64,000 nucleotides of DNA from Amylibacter sp. (GCA_021775355.1 JAJFHZ010000013.1:1-64000), one strand, 5' to 3'. Numbered from the stretch's first letter, positions 16,845 to 27,585 are shown. The notes: a model not told the origin generated them from the letters alone. A program made the numbers and translations.

Positions 16845-17425
16845 TGACAACGGACGATAAGGCTTATGTGTTTTATCTGAGCATTTTATTGACCGCTATT
16901 GTTGGAAGTTTTCTGTATTCACGCCGCGGCAGTTTCAGCCAAACCGTACAGCAGGCCTTGATCTGGATGCTTATTTTTGTCGGTGCCATTACAGCTTATG
17001 GCTTTGGCGATGTTTTCAAAGCACAGATTTTTCCGTCATCTGCAATTCAAAATGGAATGGGCAGTATTACGCTTTCACGCGCCAATGATGGTCATTTCTA
17101 TGCCACGTTAGAAATAAACGGGCAGGATATAGACTTTGTCATCGACACGGGTGCCAGTGCAATAGTTCTGTCCAAGAACGACGCTAAACGCATCGATATT
17201 GACGTCGACAATCTGAATTATCTGGGCCGTGCTGAAACTGCAAACGGTACAGTCAGCACAGCATTTGTGCGCCTTGGTATCGTTAAATTGGGCGACATAA
17301 CGGATTACGATTTACCTGCATCGGTTAATGGCGGAGAATTGTTTGGGTCGCTTTTGGGAATGGATTATCTTAATTTATTTTCCGAGTTTCGGATCAACCG
17401 CGATAAATTAACCTTAACCCGTTGA
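16841..17425 (+). CDS. Membrane-anchored retropepsin-like aspartic protease (TIGR02281 type)
   Basis: Two N-terminal transmembrane segments (about 8-25 and 38-56) anchor a C-terminal retroviral-type aspartyl protease domain of about 120 residues. The active-site DTGASA is at Asp102, with the flap and the later GGELFGSLLGMDYLNLF loop typical of single-domain, dimerising bacterial pepsins. The family is widespread in alphaproteobacteria as a clan AA protease; its natural substrates are largely unknown. The start overlaps the marC stop. The frame is clean to 17425, convergent with holC. Confidence 0.85.
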   Translation: MMTTDDKAYVFYLSILLTAIVGSFLYSRRGSFSQTVQQALIWMLIFVGAITAYGFGDVFKAQIFPSSAIQNGMGSITLSRANDGHFYATLEINGQDIDFVIDTGASAIVLSKNDAKRIDIDVDNLNYLGRAETANGTVSTAFVRLGIVKLGDITDYDLPASVNGGELFGSLLGMDYLNLFSEFRINRDKLTLTR

Positions 17426-17444
17426 TCTTATTGGGCCACGCACC

Positions 17445-17909
17445 CTACCCGTTTTTTTCCGCTTTCATCTCCCAACGCCCCGATGCCTGTGACCAATATT
17501 TGGCCGCGACACCTGCATCGGTCAGGGTTTTCCAATCGGTGCGGGCCGCTTGGACCGCCTGTTCTTCATTACCGTTAAACACCAGACTGACACGTTCAAA
17601 TTGCGCCACCTCATCTACGGTGGTTTTTGCGCCATGCACCAACATCAATGCTTTCGCACCGTTTGTATTGTCAGATGTACTTGTCAGTAAAATCGGCTGA
17701 TCCGCATCATGCGTGCAACCACTGATCCCATGGGGTAAAAACTGCGGACTATTGCCACCCCATAATTGCACATCAAGGCGCGCAAGTTGAGTTTCATCAC
17801 CCGTGCGCACCAGAATACGCCAGCTATTTTGCAAAGTGCGTTCCAGTAACTGGGACAGGGTTTGCCCCAGTGTTGAACTTGTTAAGTGATAGAAAAATAC
17901 TTCTGCCAC
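17445..17909 (-). CDS. holC: DNA polymerase III chi subunit
   Basis: Accessory clamp-loader subunit that links the replisome to single-strand-binding protein. The 154 residues match HolC, with start EVFFYHLTSS, the RILVRTGD segment and the conserved VSLVFNG stretch. Translation starts at a GTG that shares its first base with the TAG stop of pepA (TAGTG), so the genes are tightly coupled; pepA-holC is the usual order in proteobacteria. Confidence 0.9.
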   Translation of the reverse strand: MAEVFFYHLTSSTLGQTLSQLLERTLQNSWRILVRTGDETQLARLDVQLWGGNSPQFLPHGISGCTHDADQPILLTSTSDNTNGAKALMLVHGAKTTVDEVAQFERVSLVFNGNEEQAVQAARTDWKTLTDAGVAAKYWSQASGRWEMKAEKNG

Positions 17910-19378
17910 TAGTCAGTCTCATAATGATCAGCAATCAAGCGGTTCAATGCACGAACGCCCCAACCCGTAGCCCCTTTCGGGGCAAGGGTAGTTTCGGATT
18001 TAATCAATGCCACACCTGCAATATCAAGATGTATCCACGGCATATCTTCTTTTACGAAACGCTGTAAAAACTGCGCTGCCGTAATAGAGCCTGCCGCGCG
18101 TCCGCCGGTGTTTTTAATATCGGCAATTCTGCTGTCGATCAGTTTGTCATAAGCCTTGTCCAAAGGCATACGCCATGCGCCTTCGCGTTCAACCGTGGCT
18201 GCTTTGATAAATTTGCGTGACAATTCGTCATTATTGGAAAACACACCTGCGTTTTCATGGCCTAAACCGATAATGATTGCACCTGTCAAAGTCGCCAGAT
18301 TGATCATACCCGTTGGCTTATAGGTTTCTTGTGCATACCACAGCACATCGGCCAGCACCAAGCGCCCTTCGGCATCTGTATTGATGACTTCGATCGTGTC
18401 ACCCTTCATGGATTTAACCACATCACCCGGGCGTTGCGCGTTACCGTCGGGCATGTTTTCCACGAGACCAACAAGACCCACAACATTAGCTTTTGCTTTA
18501 CGCAAAGCCAATGTTTTCATTACACCGGCAACAACACCTGCACCGCCCATATCCATCGTCATCTCTTCCATACCGGCGGCAGGCTTGATGGAAATGCCGC
18601 CCGTATCAAAAACCACACCTTTGCCGACAAGTGCAAAAGGTTGTTCATCACCGCCACCATCCCATTCCATAATCACGATCTTGGATGGGCTGGGTGAGCC
18701 GTGACCGACGCCCAAAAGCGAGTGCATGCCCAACTTTTCCATATCTTTTTCTTCTAACGTGGTTATTTTCAAACCGATGCTTTTCAACGCCTCCAAACGT
18801 TTGGCAAATTCGGTTGTGGTCAGAATGTTTGCGGGCTCATTTACCAGATCACGGGTAAAGAACACACCTTCGGCAATGGCACTTTTGGGGGCATAATCCC
18901 GCGCCACCTCTTCTGCCTGATTGGCCATCACAGTGATATTACCTTGTTTTGGTGCATCAGAGGTTTTGTGATCGTGAAAGCTATATTGGCGCAATGCAAA
19001 GCCAAAAGCGATTTCAGAAGCGCATTTGCCTGCGCCATTCAGTATCAGCAAATTGGCCCCGCCTGCGGCTTTCCCCAGATTGGCGCCCGCAAGGCGCGCA
19101 TCATCCACCGTCACCCGTTTTGGCATCTTAATCACTAGAACCTCTGTCGCTTTCATGCCCGCAGGCATCGACATCACATGACAACTTGCATTTGGCATAT
19201 CTTCAAACAACTGAGTTTCCGCCAACCGCGTCAGGCTACGTTTCATCAACCTATTCACCCTGCGTGCGGCCAATCCTATTTGTCCTTTTGGCGATATAAA
19301 GACCGCTACTTTACCTTCAAAATCGGCAATGGCGTCCAAATCGGTTTCTATAAATTTGGGCTTCACGGGTACATTCAT
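17909..19378 (-). CDS. pepA: Leucyl aminopeptidase (M17)
   Basis: Cytosolic aminopeptidase that removes N-terminal residues with two divalent metals. Motifs: KGVVFDTGGISIKP (metal and catalytic lysine region), MTMDMGGAGVV, and NTDAEGRLVLAD, which carries metal ligands Asp and Glu. The start at 19378 is chosen because AGGAG lies 8 bases upstream; an in-frame start at 19414 has no such site. Length 489 is typical. The stop overlaps the holC GTG by one base. Divergent from lptF across 143 bases. Confidence 0.95.
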   Translation of the reverse strand: MNVPVKPKFIETDLDAIADFEGKVAVFISPKGQIGLAARRVNRLMKRSLTRLAETQLFEDMPNASCHVMSMPAGMKATEVLVIKMPKRVTVDDARLAGANLGKAAGGANLLILNGAGKCASEIAFGFALRQYSFHDHKTSDAPKQGNITVMANQAEEVARDYAPKSAIAEGVFFTRDLVNEPANILTTTEFAKRLEALKSIGLKITTLEEKDMEKLGMHSLLGVGHGSPSPSKIVIMEWDGGGDEQPFALVGKGVVFDTGGISIKPAAGMEEMTMDMGGAGVVAGVMKTLALRKAKANVVGLVGLVENMPDGNAQRPGDVVKSMKGDTIEVINTDAEGRLVLADVLWYAQETYKPTGMINLATLTGAIIIGLGHENAGVFSNNDELSRKFIKAATVEREGAWRMPLDKAYDKLIDSRIADIKNTGGRAAGSITAAQFLQRFVKEDMPWIHLDIAGVALIKSETTLAPKGATGWGVRALNRLIADHYETD

Positions 19379-19521
19379 AATGTGGCTCCTAAGGGTCATG
19401 TTTCTTATTTTCACAAGACCTAGCGTGAAATGTGGGATTTGGCCACAAGGGACTGTTGTTGTGTGTAAACTTCCTATAAAGAAAGTGTAATCTATCTATT
19501 TGCTTTGGGGACAAAAGCCGC

Positions 19522-20652
19522 GTGAAAATCGTTGATCGTTATATTGTGCATCAGCTTATAGGCCCGTTTATATTTTTTCTATTCGTATTTGGCGGCATTC
19601 TTTGGCTTAATCAGGCCCTGCGGATCGTTGATGTGGTAATTGAAAACGGGCAGCCAGGCATGGTTTTCGTGGAATTGAGCTTCTATCTTTTACCCCGTGT
19701 GATTGAAAGCGTCTTTCCCGTGGCCGCGTTTGCTGCTGCATTGTTCCTGACCAACCGTCTATATGCGGAATCGGAATATGCAGCACTGATGGCAGCAGGT
19801 CAAAAACCTGTTCAATATGCCCGCCCCTTTTTTATATTCGGAATAATCTGTTTTATTATTGTATCCTTCATGGCCCATTTCATTACCCCAACCAGCAATA
19901 ATGCGTTCCAGAAACGCCAACATGAAATCCGTCAGGAATATCTGTCTCAATTGATTAAAGTAGGGGAATTCATCACTCCGAAAAAGGGTGTAACCTTTTA
20001 CTTTGGGCAAATGCATGACGACGGGCTTCTAGAGGATGTTCTGATCAGGGAAACTTCTGTTCAGGGCAAACAAATGATCCATACAGCCCCTACCGGGCGT
20101 CTTGTAGACAATAAAGAAGCGCCCAAACTGATCCTGATAAATGGCAGTTTACAGCAGTACGATGAAGGCACACGCCTATTAAACGTTATTCAATTTGATA
20201 GCTTTTCTTATGATCTGTCACAGTTTTCAAAGAACATAGGATCACGCCGGATTGGAGTTAACGATATGATCACACTGGATTTACCTTGGGCCATTTCTGA
20301 AGCTAAACCTGCGGATCTGCCTTATGCAGTTGAGGCACAATCACGGTTTATGAAATCATTATTTTCGCTTTTTATGCCGCTTCTAGGGGCCGCTATTTTA
20401 TTTTCCGGCAACTTTAGCCGCACAGGATTTTATTATCGTATCGTATTTGCGGTCATCATTCTGCTTGGTCTGAATACCATGCGAGGTGCAGCCGAAAGTT
20501 TCGTATTAAAGTCACCATCCCTGTCGCTTGCGCTTTATATGCCTATCGTCTTGTCCATTACCATCATTGTTTTGCTGTTGATCATTACGACGAAAGGTTG
20601 GAATACTGTTGGCTTGTCAGTTCTTTGGGCAAATAGGCGGGCCCGCGTATGA
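19522..20652 (+). CDS. lptF: LPS export ABC transporter permease LptF
   Basis: One of the two inner-membrane permeases that, with LptB and LptG, extract lipopolysaccharide from the membrane and push it along the Lpt bridge. The 376 residues show three N-terminal transmembrane segments, a periplasmic beta-jellyroll of about 150 residues, and three C-terminal segments, matching the YjgP/YjgQ family. GTG start. The gene order lptF-lptG-lptD-surA-pdxA-rsmA is standard for alphaproteobacteria; overlap with lptG is 4 bases. Confidence 0.94.
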   Translation: MKIVDRYIVHQLIGPFIFFLFVFGGILWLNQALRIVDVVIENGQPGMVFVELSFYLLPRVIESVFPVAAFAAALFLTNRLYAESEYAALMAAGQKPVQYARPFFIFGIICFIIVSFMAHFITPTSNNAFQKRQHEIRQEYLSQLIKVGEFITPKKGVTFYFGQMHDDGLLEDVLIRETSVQGKQMIHTAPTGRLVDNKEAPKLILINGSLQQYDEGTRLLNVIQFDSFSYDLSQFSKNIGSRRIGVNDMITLDLPWAISEAKPADLPYAVEAQSRFMKSLFSLFMPLLGAAILFSGNFSRTGFYYRIVFAVIILLGLNTMRGAAESFVLKSPSLSLALYMPIVLSITIIVLLLIITTKGWNTVGLSVLWANRRARV

Positions 20653-21749
20653 CACTATACTGGTATTTCACCAAGAAATTCATCTCGGCATTTATTCGGG
20701 TTTTCTTAATTATCGGATTGTTGATTTTCTTTGTTGATACAATGGAAAACATTCGATCATTATCGTATGTCGGTCTTAATTTAACAAAAGCCATCGCTCT
20801 GGCAAGCACACGCTCACCGTCTTTTATCCGCGAGGCAATGCCGATCATCGTCATGCTATCGGGACTTGTTTTTTGTGTCGGTCTGGCGCGATCCAACGAA
20901 TTTGTTGTTTCACGTGCCGCAGGCGTATCAGCCCTGAAAGGCTTGGGGTTACCCATTGCAACGGCTTCACTTATCGGTCTCGTTTCTATTTTATTTCTGA
21001 ATCCGCTGGTTGCGACTTTTTCAACCTATTACGACAACCTTAAAAATGACTATCTTGGGCGGCCTGATAAAACCATCACGGTAAATGAAGATGGATTTTG
21101 GTTGCGTCAGAAAACCGAAACTGGGTATATTGTTATCACTGCAAATCAAGCAACGCAGAACGGAAACAGTCTGCGTGATGTTACCATGGTTGAGTTTGAT
21201 CGCGACAATAAAGCGACAAAGCGCATCTCGGCGGCGACGGCGGTTTTATCCAATAATGAATGGATACTCATTCGCACGAAAATTTGGGATTTATCAGCCG
21301 CAAGCGGTAATCCTGAAGCGGATTCTGAATTAAAGTCGATCATGCGGGTGCCGACAACGATCACCAGCGAGCAGATATTGGAAGGTTATCCAAAACCCGA
21401 AACAGTCGTTATCTGGGATTTGCCGAAATTCATCAATGCAATGGAAAACGCAGGCTTTTCTTCGCGTCAACATAGAGTGCATTTACAAATTGAACTGGCC
21501 CGGCCCATTCTGTTTGCGGCAATGATACTTATCGGTGCAGTCTTTACACTACAAAACGCCAGATTGGGAAATCTGGGAATTTCGGTTTTATTGGCACTCT
21601 TATGCGGCTTTTCCCTACATTTTCTTCAAAATCTTGCTAGAACCCTTGGAGAGGCGGGAGAGATTCCCATATTTTTTGCTGCATGGGCAGCCCCTTTAGC
21701 CGCACTTTTAACGGCACTGGCGTTGTTTTTGCATCTTGAGGACGGATAA
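20649..21749 (+). CDS. lptG: LPS export ABC transporter permease LptG
   Basis: Second permease half of the LptBFG complex. The 366 residues have the same three plus three transmembrane layout around a periplasmic jellyroll as LptF, which lies immediately upstream with an ATGA overlap. The N-terminal WYFTKKFISAF and the C-terminal GNLGISVLLALLCGF are family-typical. Six bases separate it from lptD, so it shares the same transcript. Confidence 0.94.
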   Translation: MTLYWYFTKKFISAFIRVFLIIGLLIFFVDTMENIRSLSYVGLNLTKAIALASTRSPSFIREAMPIIVMLSGLVFCVGLARSNEFVVSRAAGVSALKGLGLPIATASLIGLVSILFLNPLVATFSTYYDNLKNDYLGRPDKTITVNEDGFWLRQKTETGYIVITANQATQNGNSLRDVTMVEFDRDNKATKRISAATAVLSNNEWILIRTKIWDLSAASGNPEADSELKSIMRVPTTITSEQILEGYPKPETVVIWDLPKFINAMENAGFSSRQHRVHLQIELARPILFAAMILIGAVFTLQNARLGNLGISVLLALLCGFSLHFLQNLARTLGEAGEIPIFFAAWAAPLAALLTALALFLHLEDG

Positions 21750-21755
21750 GACGCA

Positions 21756-23954
21756 ATGGTCTTGAAAATGGTATCAAGCATTTTGCTGGCAAGCTTTGTC
21801 GTCGCCTTCGGCCTGTATGGCTTTGCAGGCGCATCGGCACAATCAAAAGAGCCGGTTGGCTTGTTGGCCGATGCAGTTGACTACAACGCGGCATCCCAAA
21901 CTTTGACGGCTAGTGGTAACGTGCGCATCGTATCCAACGGCCAGATATTAACGGCCAATAAGGTTGTTTACGATCAAAAAAACGGTAGACTGACGATCCC
22001 CAACGGCTTTACCATTACCAACACTGACGGTAGCATTCTAACAGGCACGGATGCAGAGCTGTCGTCTGATCTGTCAGATAATGTAATCAAAGGCGCACGT
22101 GTGCTGATCGCAAAACAGTTCCAATTAGCCGCTGATCAGGCACAATACAAAGATAATCGCTTTAAAGTATTGGATCGCGTTGTCGCCAGCACCTGTTATA
22201 TTGGAAGACCACATTCACCCGGCAACACATCAGATACAGGTCAATGTAAATTAAGCCCAACACCCTTTTGGCAGATACGATCAAAACGTGTTATCCACGA
22301 TGAGTTGACCAAGCAACTATACTTTGAAGATGCACGCCTGGAATTTCTGGGTGTTCCGGTTCTTTATACCCCAAGATTGCGTTTGCCTGATCCTACAGTT
22401 GATCGCGCAACCGGCTTTTTAACACCGTCATTTTTCACCTCGGATTTATTAAAGTTCGGTGGAAAAGTTCCTTATTTCATCGCAATTGACGATCATTCAG
22501 ACGCAACGGTAACGGCTTTTGTATCAACCGTAGGAAGCTTTGTTGCTGAAGGCCAATATCGTCGTCAGACGAAAAAAGGATATTATCAGTTTGATGGAGC
22601 ACTTTTATTGATCGATGGCATTGATGACAACGCTTTCAGATCATCATTGCAAGGCAATGGCCGGTTCCATATTGCAGGGGATTATGAGTGGGGATTTGAG
22701 CTGGATGTTGCGTCTGATAAAACTTTCCGCGCCCAATACGGTTATGAAGATGATGATGAGATTTCTGCGCAAGATCGACTTTTGTCAGAGGTTTATCTGG
22801 AGCGAAATCGCCAAAACAGTTTTCTGAAAGTCAGCACATCAATTTTCCAAAGCCTGCGCATTAATGAAATCGACGCCGAAATTCCGCTGGTTTTCCCGAA
22901 TGTTTATTACCGCGGCATTCAGGATGATCCGCTACTCGGCGGTAAACTTGGATTTACGGTTCATTCAACAACTCTGCTGCGCGATGGCAGCGATCGGTTT
23001 TCACGCGCAGGAATTGTTGCGGATTGGCAACGTGAATGGCAACTTCGCAACGGGATTTTGCTAGGGGCGCGCGGACAAGTTGATGCCGAGTATTACACCT
23101 TAAGCAGCAATTACACGGGGTTTGCAGGATCAACAGCCAACCGCATTGCCCCTACAGTTTCAGCCGATATCAGATGGCCTTTGTCTAAGACCACAGGATC
23201 TGCAACCCACGTCATTGAACCCATTGTCCAATTGGTTTGGAACGAAGATAGTCTGAGTTCTACACCAAATGAAGACAGCATTCAGGTAGAATTTGAAGAA
23301 ACCAATCTGTTTTCAACGAACCGTTTTCCGGGGTTTGACCAAAAAGAACTTGGTTTACGGGCAAATGTCGGGGTGAATTACACCCTTTATAATCCATCTG
23401 GTTGGAATTTTGGCGCAACTGTCGGGCGCGTTTACCGCCAAAAAGACCTGAGTCAATTTTCAGCAGCATCAGGTCTGGCTGGTACAAATTCCGATTGGGT
23501 CAGTGCATTTACCATAAGTTTCCCCAAAGCGTTTGAGCTAACCAACCGAACTTTGTTTGACAGTAAATTCAATCTGTCCAAAAATGAAACCAGTCTGAAC
23601 TTTATTTATAAAAAATTACAAGGTGAAGCAACATATCTACGTTTGAAACAAGATGTTGTTGCAGGGGCAAATGACAGGCGTAGTGAAGCAGCCCTAAAGT
23701 TGATTTTCACCCCATACGACAACTGGCAATATTTGGCTGAATGGCGTCACGACTTTGTTACCGACAGCGCCATAGAAGGCGAGTTTGGCATAAAATATAT
23801 AAATGAATGCATAGAAATTGATCTTTCCCTCTCGCTTCAATATGTCTCCTCTGGTAATGTTACTCCAACTACAGAACTGGGGCTTACAGTCTCGTTTATC
23901 GGGATAGGTAATCAGGCACGTACAAAAAATCGGAAACGACGTTGTGCGATTTAA
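21756..23954 (+). CDS. lptD: LPS assembly outer-membrane protein LptD
   Basis: Outer-membrane barrel that inserts lipopolysaccharide into the outer leaflet. A signal peptide (to about residue 29, ASAQ) is followed by the OstA/LptA-like jellyroll (about 30-145), then a long barrel of beta strands ending at the C terminus. Two cysteines after the jellyroll (about residues 148 and 164) and one near the end (Cys683-ish) are the disulfide candidates, fewer than in enterobacteria but usual in alphaproteobacteria. Length 732. LptE, its plug lipoprotein, is not next to it. Next gene surA would assist its folding. Confidence 0.94.
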   Translation: MVLKMVSSILLASFVVAFGLYGFAGASAQSKEPVGLLADAVDYNAASQTLTASGNVRIVSNGQILTANKVVYDQKNGRLTIPNGFTITNTDGSILTGTDAELSSDLSDNVIKGARVLIAKQFQLAADQAQYKDNRFKVLDRVVASTCYIGRPHSPGNTSDTGQCKLSPTPFWQIRSKRVIHDELTKQLYFEDARLEFLGVPVLYTPRLRLPDPTVDRATGFLTPSFFTSDLLKFGGKVPYFIAIDDHSDATVTAFVSTVGSFVAEGQYRRQTKKGYYQFDGALLLIDGIDDNAFRSSLQGNGRFHIAGDYEWGFELDVASDKTFRAQYGYEDDDEISAQDRLLSEVYLERNRQNSFLKVSTSIFQSLRINEIDAEIPLVFPNVYYRGIQDDPLLGGKLGFTVHSTTLLRDGSDRFSRAGIVADWQREWQLRNGILLGARGQVDAEYYTLSSNYTGFAGSTANRIAPTVSADIRWPLSKTTGSATHVIEPIVQLVWNEDSLSSTPNEDSIQVEFEETNLFSTNRFPGFDQKELGLRANVGVNYTLYNPSGWNFGATVGRVYRQKDLSQFSAASGLAGTNSDWVSAFTISFPKAFELTNRTLFDSKFNLSKNETSLNFIYKKLQGEATYLRLKQDVVAGANDRRSEAALKLIFTPYDNWQYLAEWRHDFVTDSAIEGEFGIKYINECIEIDLSLSLQYVSSGNVTPTTELGLTVSFIGIGNQARTKNRKRRCAI

Positions 23955-23971
23955 GGTGAATAGGTGAAACA

Positions 23972-25186
23972 ATGAAAAAAATAGCTCTTTTAACTTATGG
24001 TATCTCGCTTTGCCTTTCTTTGGCATTTCCTTCATTAGCCGCAAGTATTTATTCGCCCATTTATCACGTCAATGACAGCGTGGTCACGGAATACGAGCTG
24101 CAACAGCGCATCAAAATGCTACAGTCATTCGGCACCCGCGGTGATTTACGCCAGATGGCAACAGACCAATTAATCGAAGATAGATTACGTTCTCAGGCAG
24201 CCAAAGAAGCAGGTATTACCACCAATGATGAAGAAATTTTGGGCGGTATGGAAGAGTTTGCTGCTCGCGGAAACTTTAGCACAGAACAGCTTCTTAACTA
24301 TTTTCGCCAACGCGGGGTTCATCGTGAAACTTTTGAGGATTTTGTTAGCGCAGGTATTTTATGGCGCAATGTTATTGGTGCGCGCTTTGCATCCAAGGTC
24401 AACGTGACGGATGAAGAAGTGGATGCGCAACTGAATGTCAACGCAATCAGTTTTCCAAAGACGGTTAATATCGCAGAAATTATTTTACCCGTTGCAGAAC
24501 GTGGGGCTGCACAGACCCGCGCACTTGCGGATCGCCTTTCACAAACGCTAAAAAGCAGTAACCAATTCTCTATTGCCGCAAAAAAATTCTCTAAATCAGA
24601 TACGGCATTTCGCGGCGGCGCAATGGGTTGGATCCCGCTCGGCACCCTGCCCGCCCAGGTTTCATCACGCGTATCCGCATTAGAGCCAGGTCAGGTTACA
24701 GCCCCCATCATTCTTGGTAGTGCGATTGCGCTCTATCAATTACGCGGCGTGCGCGAAGCCAAGTCTGCCGGCGAACAAGTTATTTCTGTCAGCTATTTGA
24801 ATGTAATTATGCCAAACACGAAATCAAGCCAAGGTGGTCAAATCGCAGCGGCCACAAAACTGATGAATTCAAGCGACACATGTTTGGATATGCAGGCCAA
24901 CACGTCAAAATTCGCCGAAAATGCAGTTACCAGTCAATCGCTTCCATCAGCACAAGTACCCGTGCGCCTTGCTGTTGAAATTGCAAAACTCGACCCAAAT
25001 GAATCCGGTTATTATGTAGCGGAAAACGGTGGCATCAATGTAGTGATGTTGTGTAACCGTGCCAAAGACTTACCTGAAGGCGCGCGTGAACAAATCCGCA
25101 ATGCCCTGTTTGGACAGCGCGTTGGCAGTTTTGGTGCCGGATATTTACAGGAATTACGCGGCGACGCTATTATTATTGCAAAATGA
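23972..25186 (+). CDS. surA: Periplasmic chaperone/peptidyl-prolyl isomerase SurA
   Basis: Guides outer-membrane proteins such as LptD across the periplasm. A signal peptide of about 23 residues is followed by the SurA N-terminal helical domain (NDSVVTEYELQQRI) and one parvulin domain (about 165-260) with GGAMGWIPLGTLPAQV. The 404 residues and single isomerase domain fit the alphaproteobacterial form. It lies 17 bases after lptD and overlaps pdxA by 4 bases. Confidence 0.93.
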   Translation: MKKIALLTYGISLCLSLAFPSLAASIYSPIYHVNDSVVTEYELQQRIKMLQSFGTRGDLRQMATDQLIEDRLRSQAAKEAGITTNDEEILGGMEEFAARGNFSTEQLLNYFRQRGVHRETFEDFVSAGILWRNVIGARFASKVNVTDEEVDAQLNVNAISFPKTVNIAEIILPVAERGAAQTRALADRLSQTLKSSNQFSIAAKKFSKSDTAFRGGAMGWIPLGTLPAQVSSRVSALEPGQVTAPIILGSAIALYQLRGVREAKSAGEQVISVSYLNVIMPNTKSSQGGQIAAATKLMNSSDTCLDMQANTSKFAENAVTSQSLPSAQVPVRLAVEIAKLDPNESGYYVAENGGINVVMLCNRAKDLPEGAREQIRNALFGQRVGSFGAGYLQELRGDAIIIAK

Positions 25187-26175
25187 CAAAGCCGATTGCA
25201 CTAACGGCAGGGGATCCCAGCGGTGTCGGACTTGAATTAACCGGACTAGCCTGGAAACAGCTAAAAAATGAACGGCCCTTTTTTTTAATTGCAGATCACG
25301 GCCATGTTGAAGCCGCAACCGATGTGCCGCTAAAAGCTATAACAAGCCCATCACAGGCGGAAAGTGCTTTCAAACAAGCACTACCCGTTCTGCACTTACC
25401 CTTTGCGACCGCACCTGTCGTGGGCACTGAACAACCTGAAAATGCATATGATGTTATTCAATCCATTGAAATGGCAGTGGATTTTGTTACCACGGGACAA
25501 GCTTTGGCCCTGTGCACCAATCCGATCAATAAAAAAGTTCTAAAAGTCGGTGCGCAATTCCCCTTTCCGGGTCATACAGAATTTTTAGCACATCTTGGTG
25601 GGGTCAAAAATGCTGTGATGATGTTATGTGCACCCGAATTACGCGCCGTACCCGTAACGATCCATATTGCATTATCGGATGTTCCCGATCAGTTGACCGA
25701 TACGTTGATTGAGGAAACTCTGACGATCACACATCAAGCTTTGGCGCGTGATTTCGGCCTGCAAAATCCTGTTATTGCCGTTGCCGGCCTGAATCCACAT
25801 GCCGGTGAAGGCGGTACGATGGGTACTGAAGAGCTTGATCGTATTACCCCGCTTTTGGAAAAACTACGCCAAAGCGGTATGTCTTTGATCGGGCCTATGC
25901 CCGCTGACACTATGTTTCATCAAGCTGCCCGTGCTAAATATGATGCCGCTGTTTGTATGTACCACGATCAGGCTTTAATTCCATTGAAAACGCTGAATTT
26001 CTCTGCCGGCGTCAACACCACGCTTGGCTTGCCGTTTATCAGAACGTCGCCCGATCATGGCACGGCTTTTGATATTGCGGGCAAATCGATCGCGGATCCC
26101 ACCAGTCTGGTTGAGGCAATCAGGCAGGCCCACTTTATGGCAGAAAACAGAGCGCATTATGACAGTATCGGCTGA
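25183..26175 (+). CDS. pdxA: 4-hydroxythreonine-4-phosphate dehydrogenase
   Basis: NAD-dependent step of the DXP-dependent pyridoxal phosphate pathway. Visible family features: start [20 protein letters not shown] (metal-binding His), [11 protein letters not shown], and [11 protein letters not shown] with another metal His, then [15 protein letters not shown]. The 330-residue length is standard. Coupled to surA by an ATGA overlap and to rsmA by a 17-base overlap. Confidence 0.96.
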   Translation: MTKPIALTAGDPSGVGLELTGLAWKQLKNERPFFLIADHGHVEAATDVPLKAITSPSQAESAFKQALPVLHLPFATAPVVGTEQPENAYDVIQSIEMAVDFVTTGQALALCTNPINKKVLKVGAQFPFPGHTEFLAHLGGVKNAVMMLCAPELRAVPVTIHIALSDVPDQLTDTLIEETLTITHQALARDFGLQNPVIAVAGLNPHAGEGGTMGTEELDRITPLLEKLRQSGMSLIGPMPADTMFHQAARAKYDAAVCMYHDQALIPLKTLNFSAGVNTTLGLPFIRTSPDHGTAFDIAGKSIADPTSLVEAIRQAHFMAENRAHYDSIG

Positions 26176-26998
26176 TGGCCTGCCGCCCCTGCGCGATGTT
26201 ATATCCAAACATGGGTTGCGCGCACAAAAATCCTTGGGGCAGAATTTTTTACTTGATTTGAACCTGACAGGAAAAATTGCACGCCAAGCAGGTGATTTAT
26301 CCAATTGTGATGTGCTGGAAATCGGTCCGGGGCCAGGTGGCCTGACCCGCGCATTGCTACATGAGGGTGCACGGCGTGTTGTGGCTATTGAACGCGATGA
26401 ACGTTGCCTTCCCGCTTTGGCCGAAATAGCCGATCATTATGCAGGGCGCTTGAAGATAATACCAGGGGATGCACTGGCCCTGAATCCTAGTGAACACCTG
26501 AATGGGCCAATTAAGATTGTCGCTAATCTACCCTATAATATCGGCACCGAATTACTGGTGCGCTGGTTAACCCCGACCATATGGCCGCCTTATTGGGATA
26601 GCCTGACGTTGATGTTCCAACGTGAGGTAGCGATGCGTATTGTGGCACAACCCGGTAGCAAGGCTTATGGGCGTCTGTCCATTCTTGCACAGTGGCGTAG
26701 TGACGCAAAGATCGTGATGGATTTACCGCCGCAAGCATTTACACCCGCTCCAAAAGTATCTTCTGCGGTGGTACATATTACCAAATGCAACGAACCTAAA
26801 TTTGATTGTAATGCCAAGATCTTGGAACGCGTTGTTGCTGCAGCTTTCAATCAACGCCGTAAAATGCTGCGTGCCAGTTTAAAATCGCTTGCGCCAGATG
26901 TAGAGGATCGGTTGCGCACCGCAGGAATACAACCGACAGAACGTGCAGAACAACTATCTGTTCAACAGTTTTGCATGCTTAGCAAACAATTTGAGTGA
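26159..26998 (+). CDS. rsmA: 16S rRNA dimethyladenosine transferase (KsgA)
   Basis: Dimethylates A1518 and A1519 in helix 45 of 16S rRNA, a late quality step of small-subunit assembly. The 279-residue protein shows the start motif [13 protein letters not shown]-binding motif [14 protein letters not shown], and the catalytic motif NLPYNI. The ATG at 26159 lies inside the end of pdxA; the frame is open further upstream but that part is pdxA shadow. Convergent with the DUF4167 gene, 5 bases apart. Confidence 0.95.
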   Translation: MTVSADGLPPLRDVISKHGLRAQKSLGQNFLLDLNLTGKIARQAGDLSNCDVLEIGPGPGGLTRALLHEGARRVVAIERDERCLPALAEIADHYAGRLKIIPGDALALNPSEHLNGPIKIVANLPYNIGTELLVRWLTPTIWPPYWDSLTLMFQREVAMRIVAQPGSKAYGRLSILAQWRSDAKIVMDLPPQAFTPAPKVSSAVVHITKCNEPKFDCNAKILERVVAAAFNQRRKMLRASLKSLAPDVEDRLRTAGIQPTERAEQLSVQQFCMLSKQFE

Positions 26999-27003
26999 TG
27001 TAA

Positions 27004-27585
27004 TTATTCAGCGGCCGCTTCCGGCTTCGTGGCTTCAGCAGGTTTCTCTGCTTCAGGTGCCGCAAGCTCAACTTTCTTTGCAGCTACTCTAACCCGCTTG
27101 GGTTTCTTCGGTGTATCAGACGAAGGTTTGCTTTCGGGAGTTTCCACCAAATTTGATTGATCTGCCTGAGCAGGAAAAAGTTCAGCTGTATCGCCTGCAA
27201 TATCTGGTTGTGCTTCCCCGGAAACAGCTGCAGGCTTTTGTGGGTTATTTTGGTTCTGCTTTTGATTATTCTGGTTTTGTTGCTGCTGTTGGCGTTGTGT
27301 TTCTTGGGCTTCACGGCGTTCATTTATTTCACGCTGCGCTTCTGTCAAAAGACGTGAATAATGTTCGGAATGCTGTAAAAAATTTTCCGCGTTTACACGG
27401 TCACCAGACAATGTCGCATCATGGGCAAGAGCTTGGTATTTATCTACAATCTGTTGTGGCGTACCACGCACTTTGCCCTCTGGGCCGGCGCTATCAAACA
27501 CCCGGTTCACAACATTTGCTGCATTGCCACGACGATTGTTATTGTGGTTCTTATTGCGTGAGCGCGATTTGTTGGGCGATCTCAT
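27004..27585 (-). CDS. DUF4167 domain protein
   Basis: The first about 85 residues form the DUF4167 domain found in most alphaproteobacteria: a basic Asn/Arg-rich start (RSRNKNHNNNRRG), then NVVNRVFDSAGPEGKVRGT and NFLQHSEHYSRLL. After residue 95 the protein becomes low-complexity, first Gln/Asn-rich and then Ala/Glu/Lys-Pro-rich, and is probably disordered. The basic N terminus suggests nucleic-acid binding, but function is not established. In many relatives it lies directly beside prmC-prfA, as here with a 195-base gap. Confidence 0.85.
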   Translation of the reverse strand: MRSPNKSRSRNKNHNNNRRGNAANVVNRVFDSAGPEGKVRGTPQQIVDKYQALAHDATLSGDRVNAENFLQHSEHYSRLLTEAQREINERREAQETQRQQQQQNQNNQKQNQNNPQKPAAVSGEAQPDIAGDTAELFPAQADQSNLVETPESKPSSDTPKKPKRVRVAAKKVELAAPEAEKPAEATKPEAAAE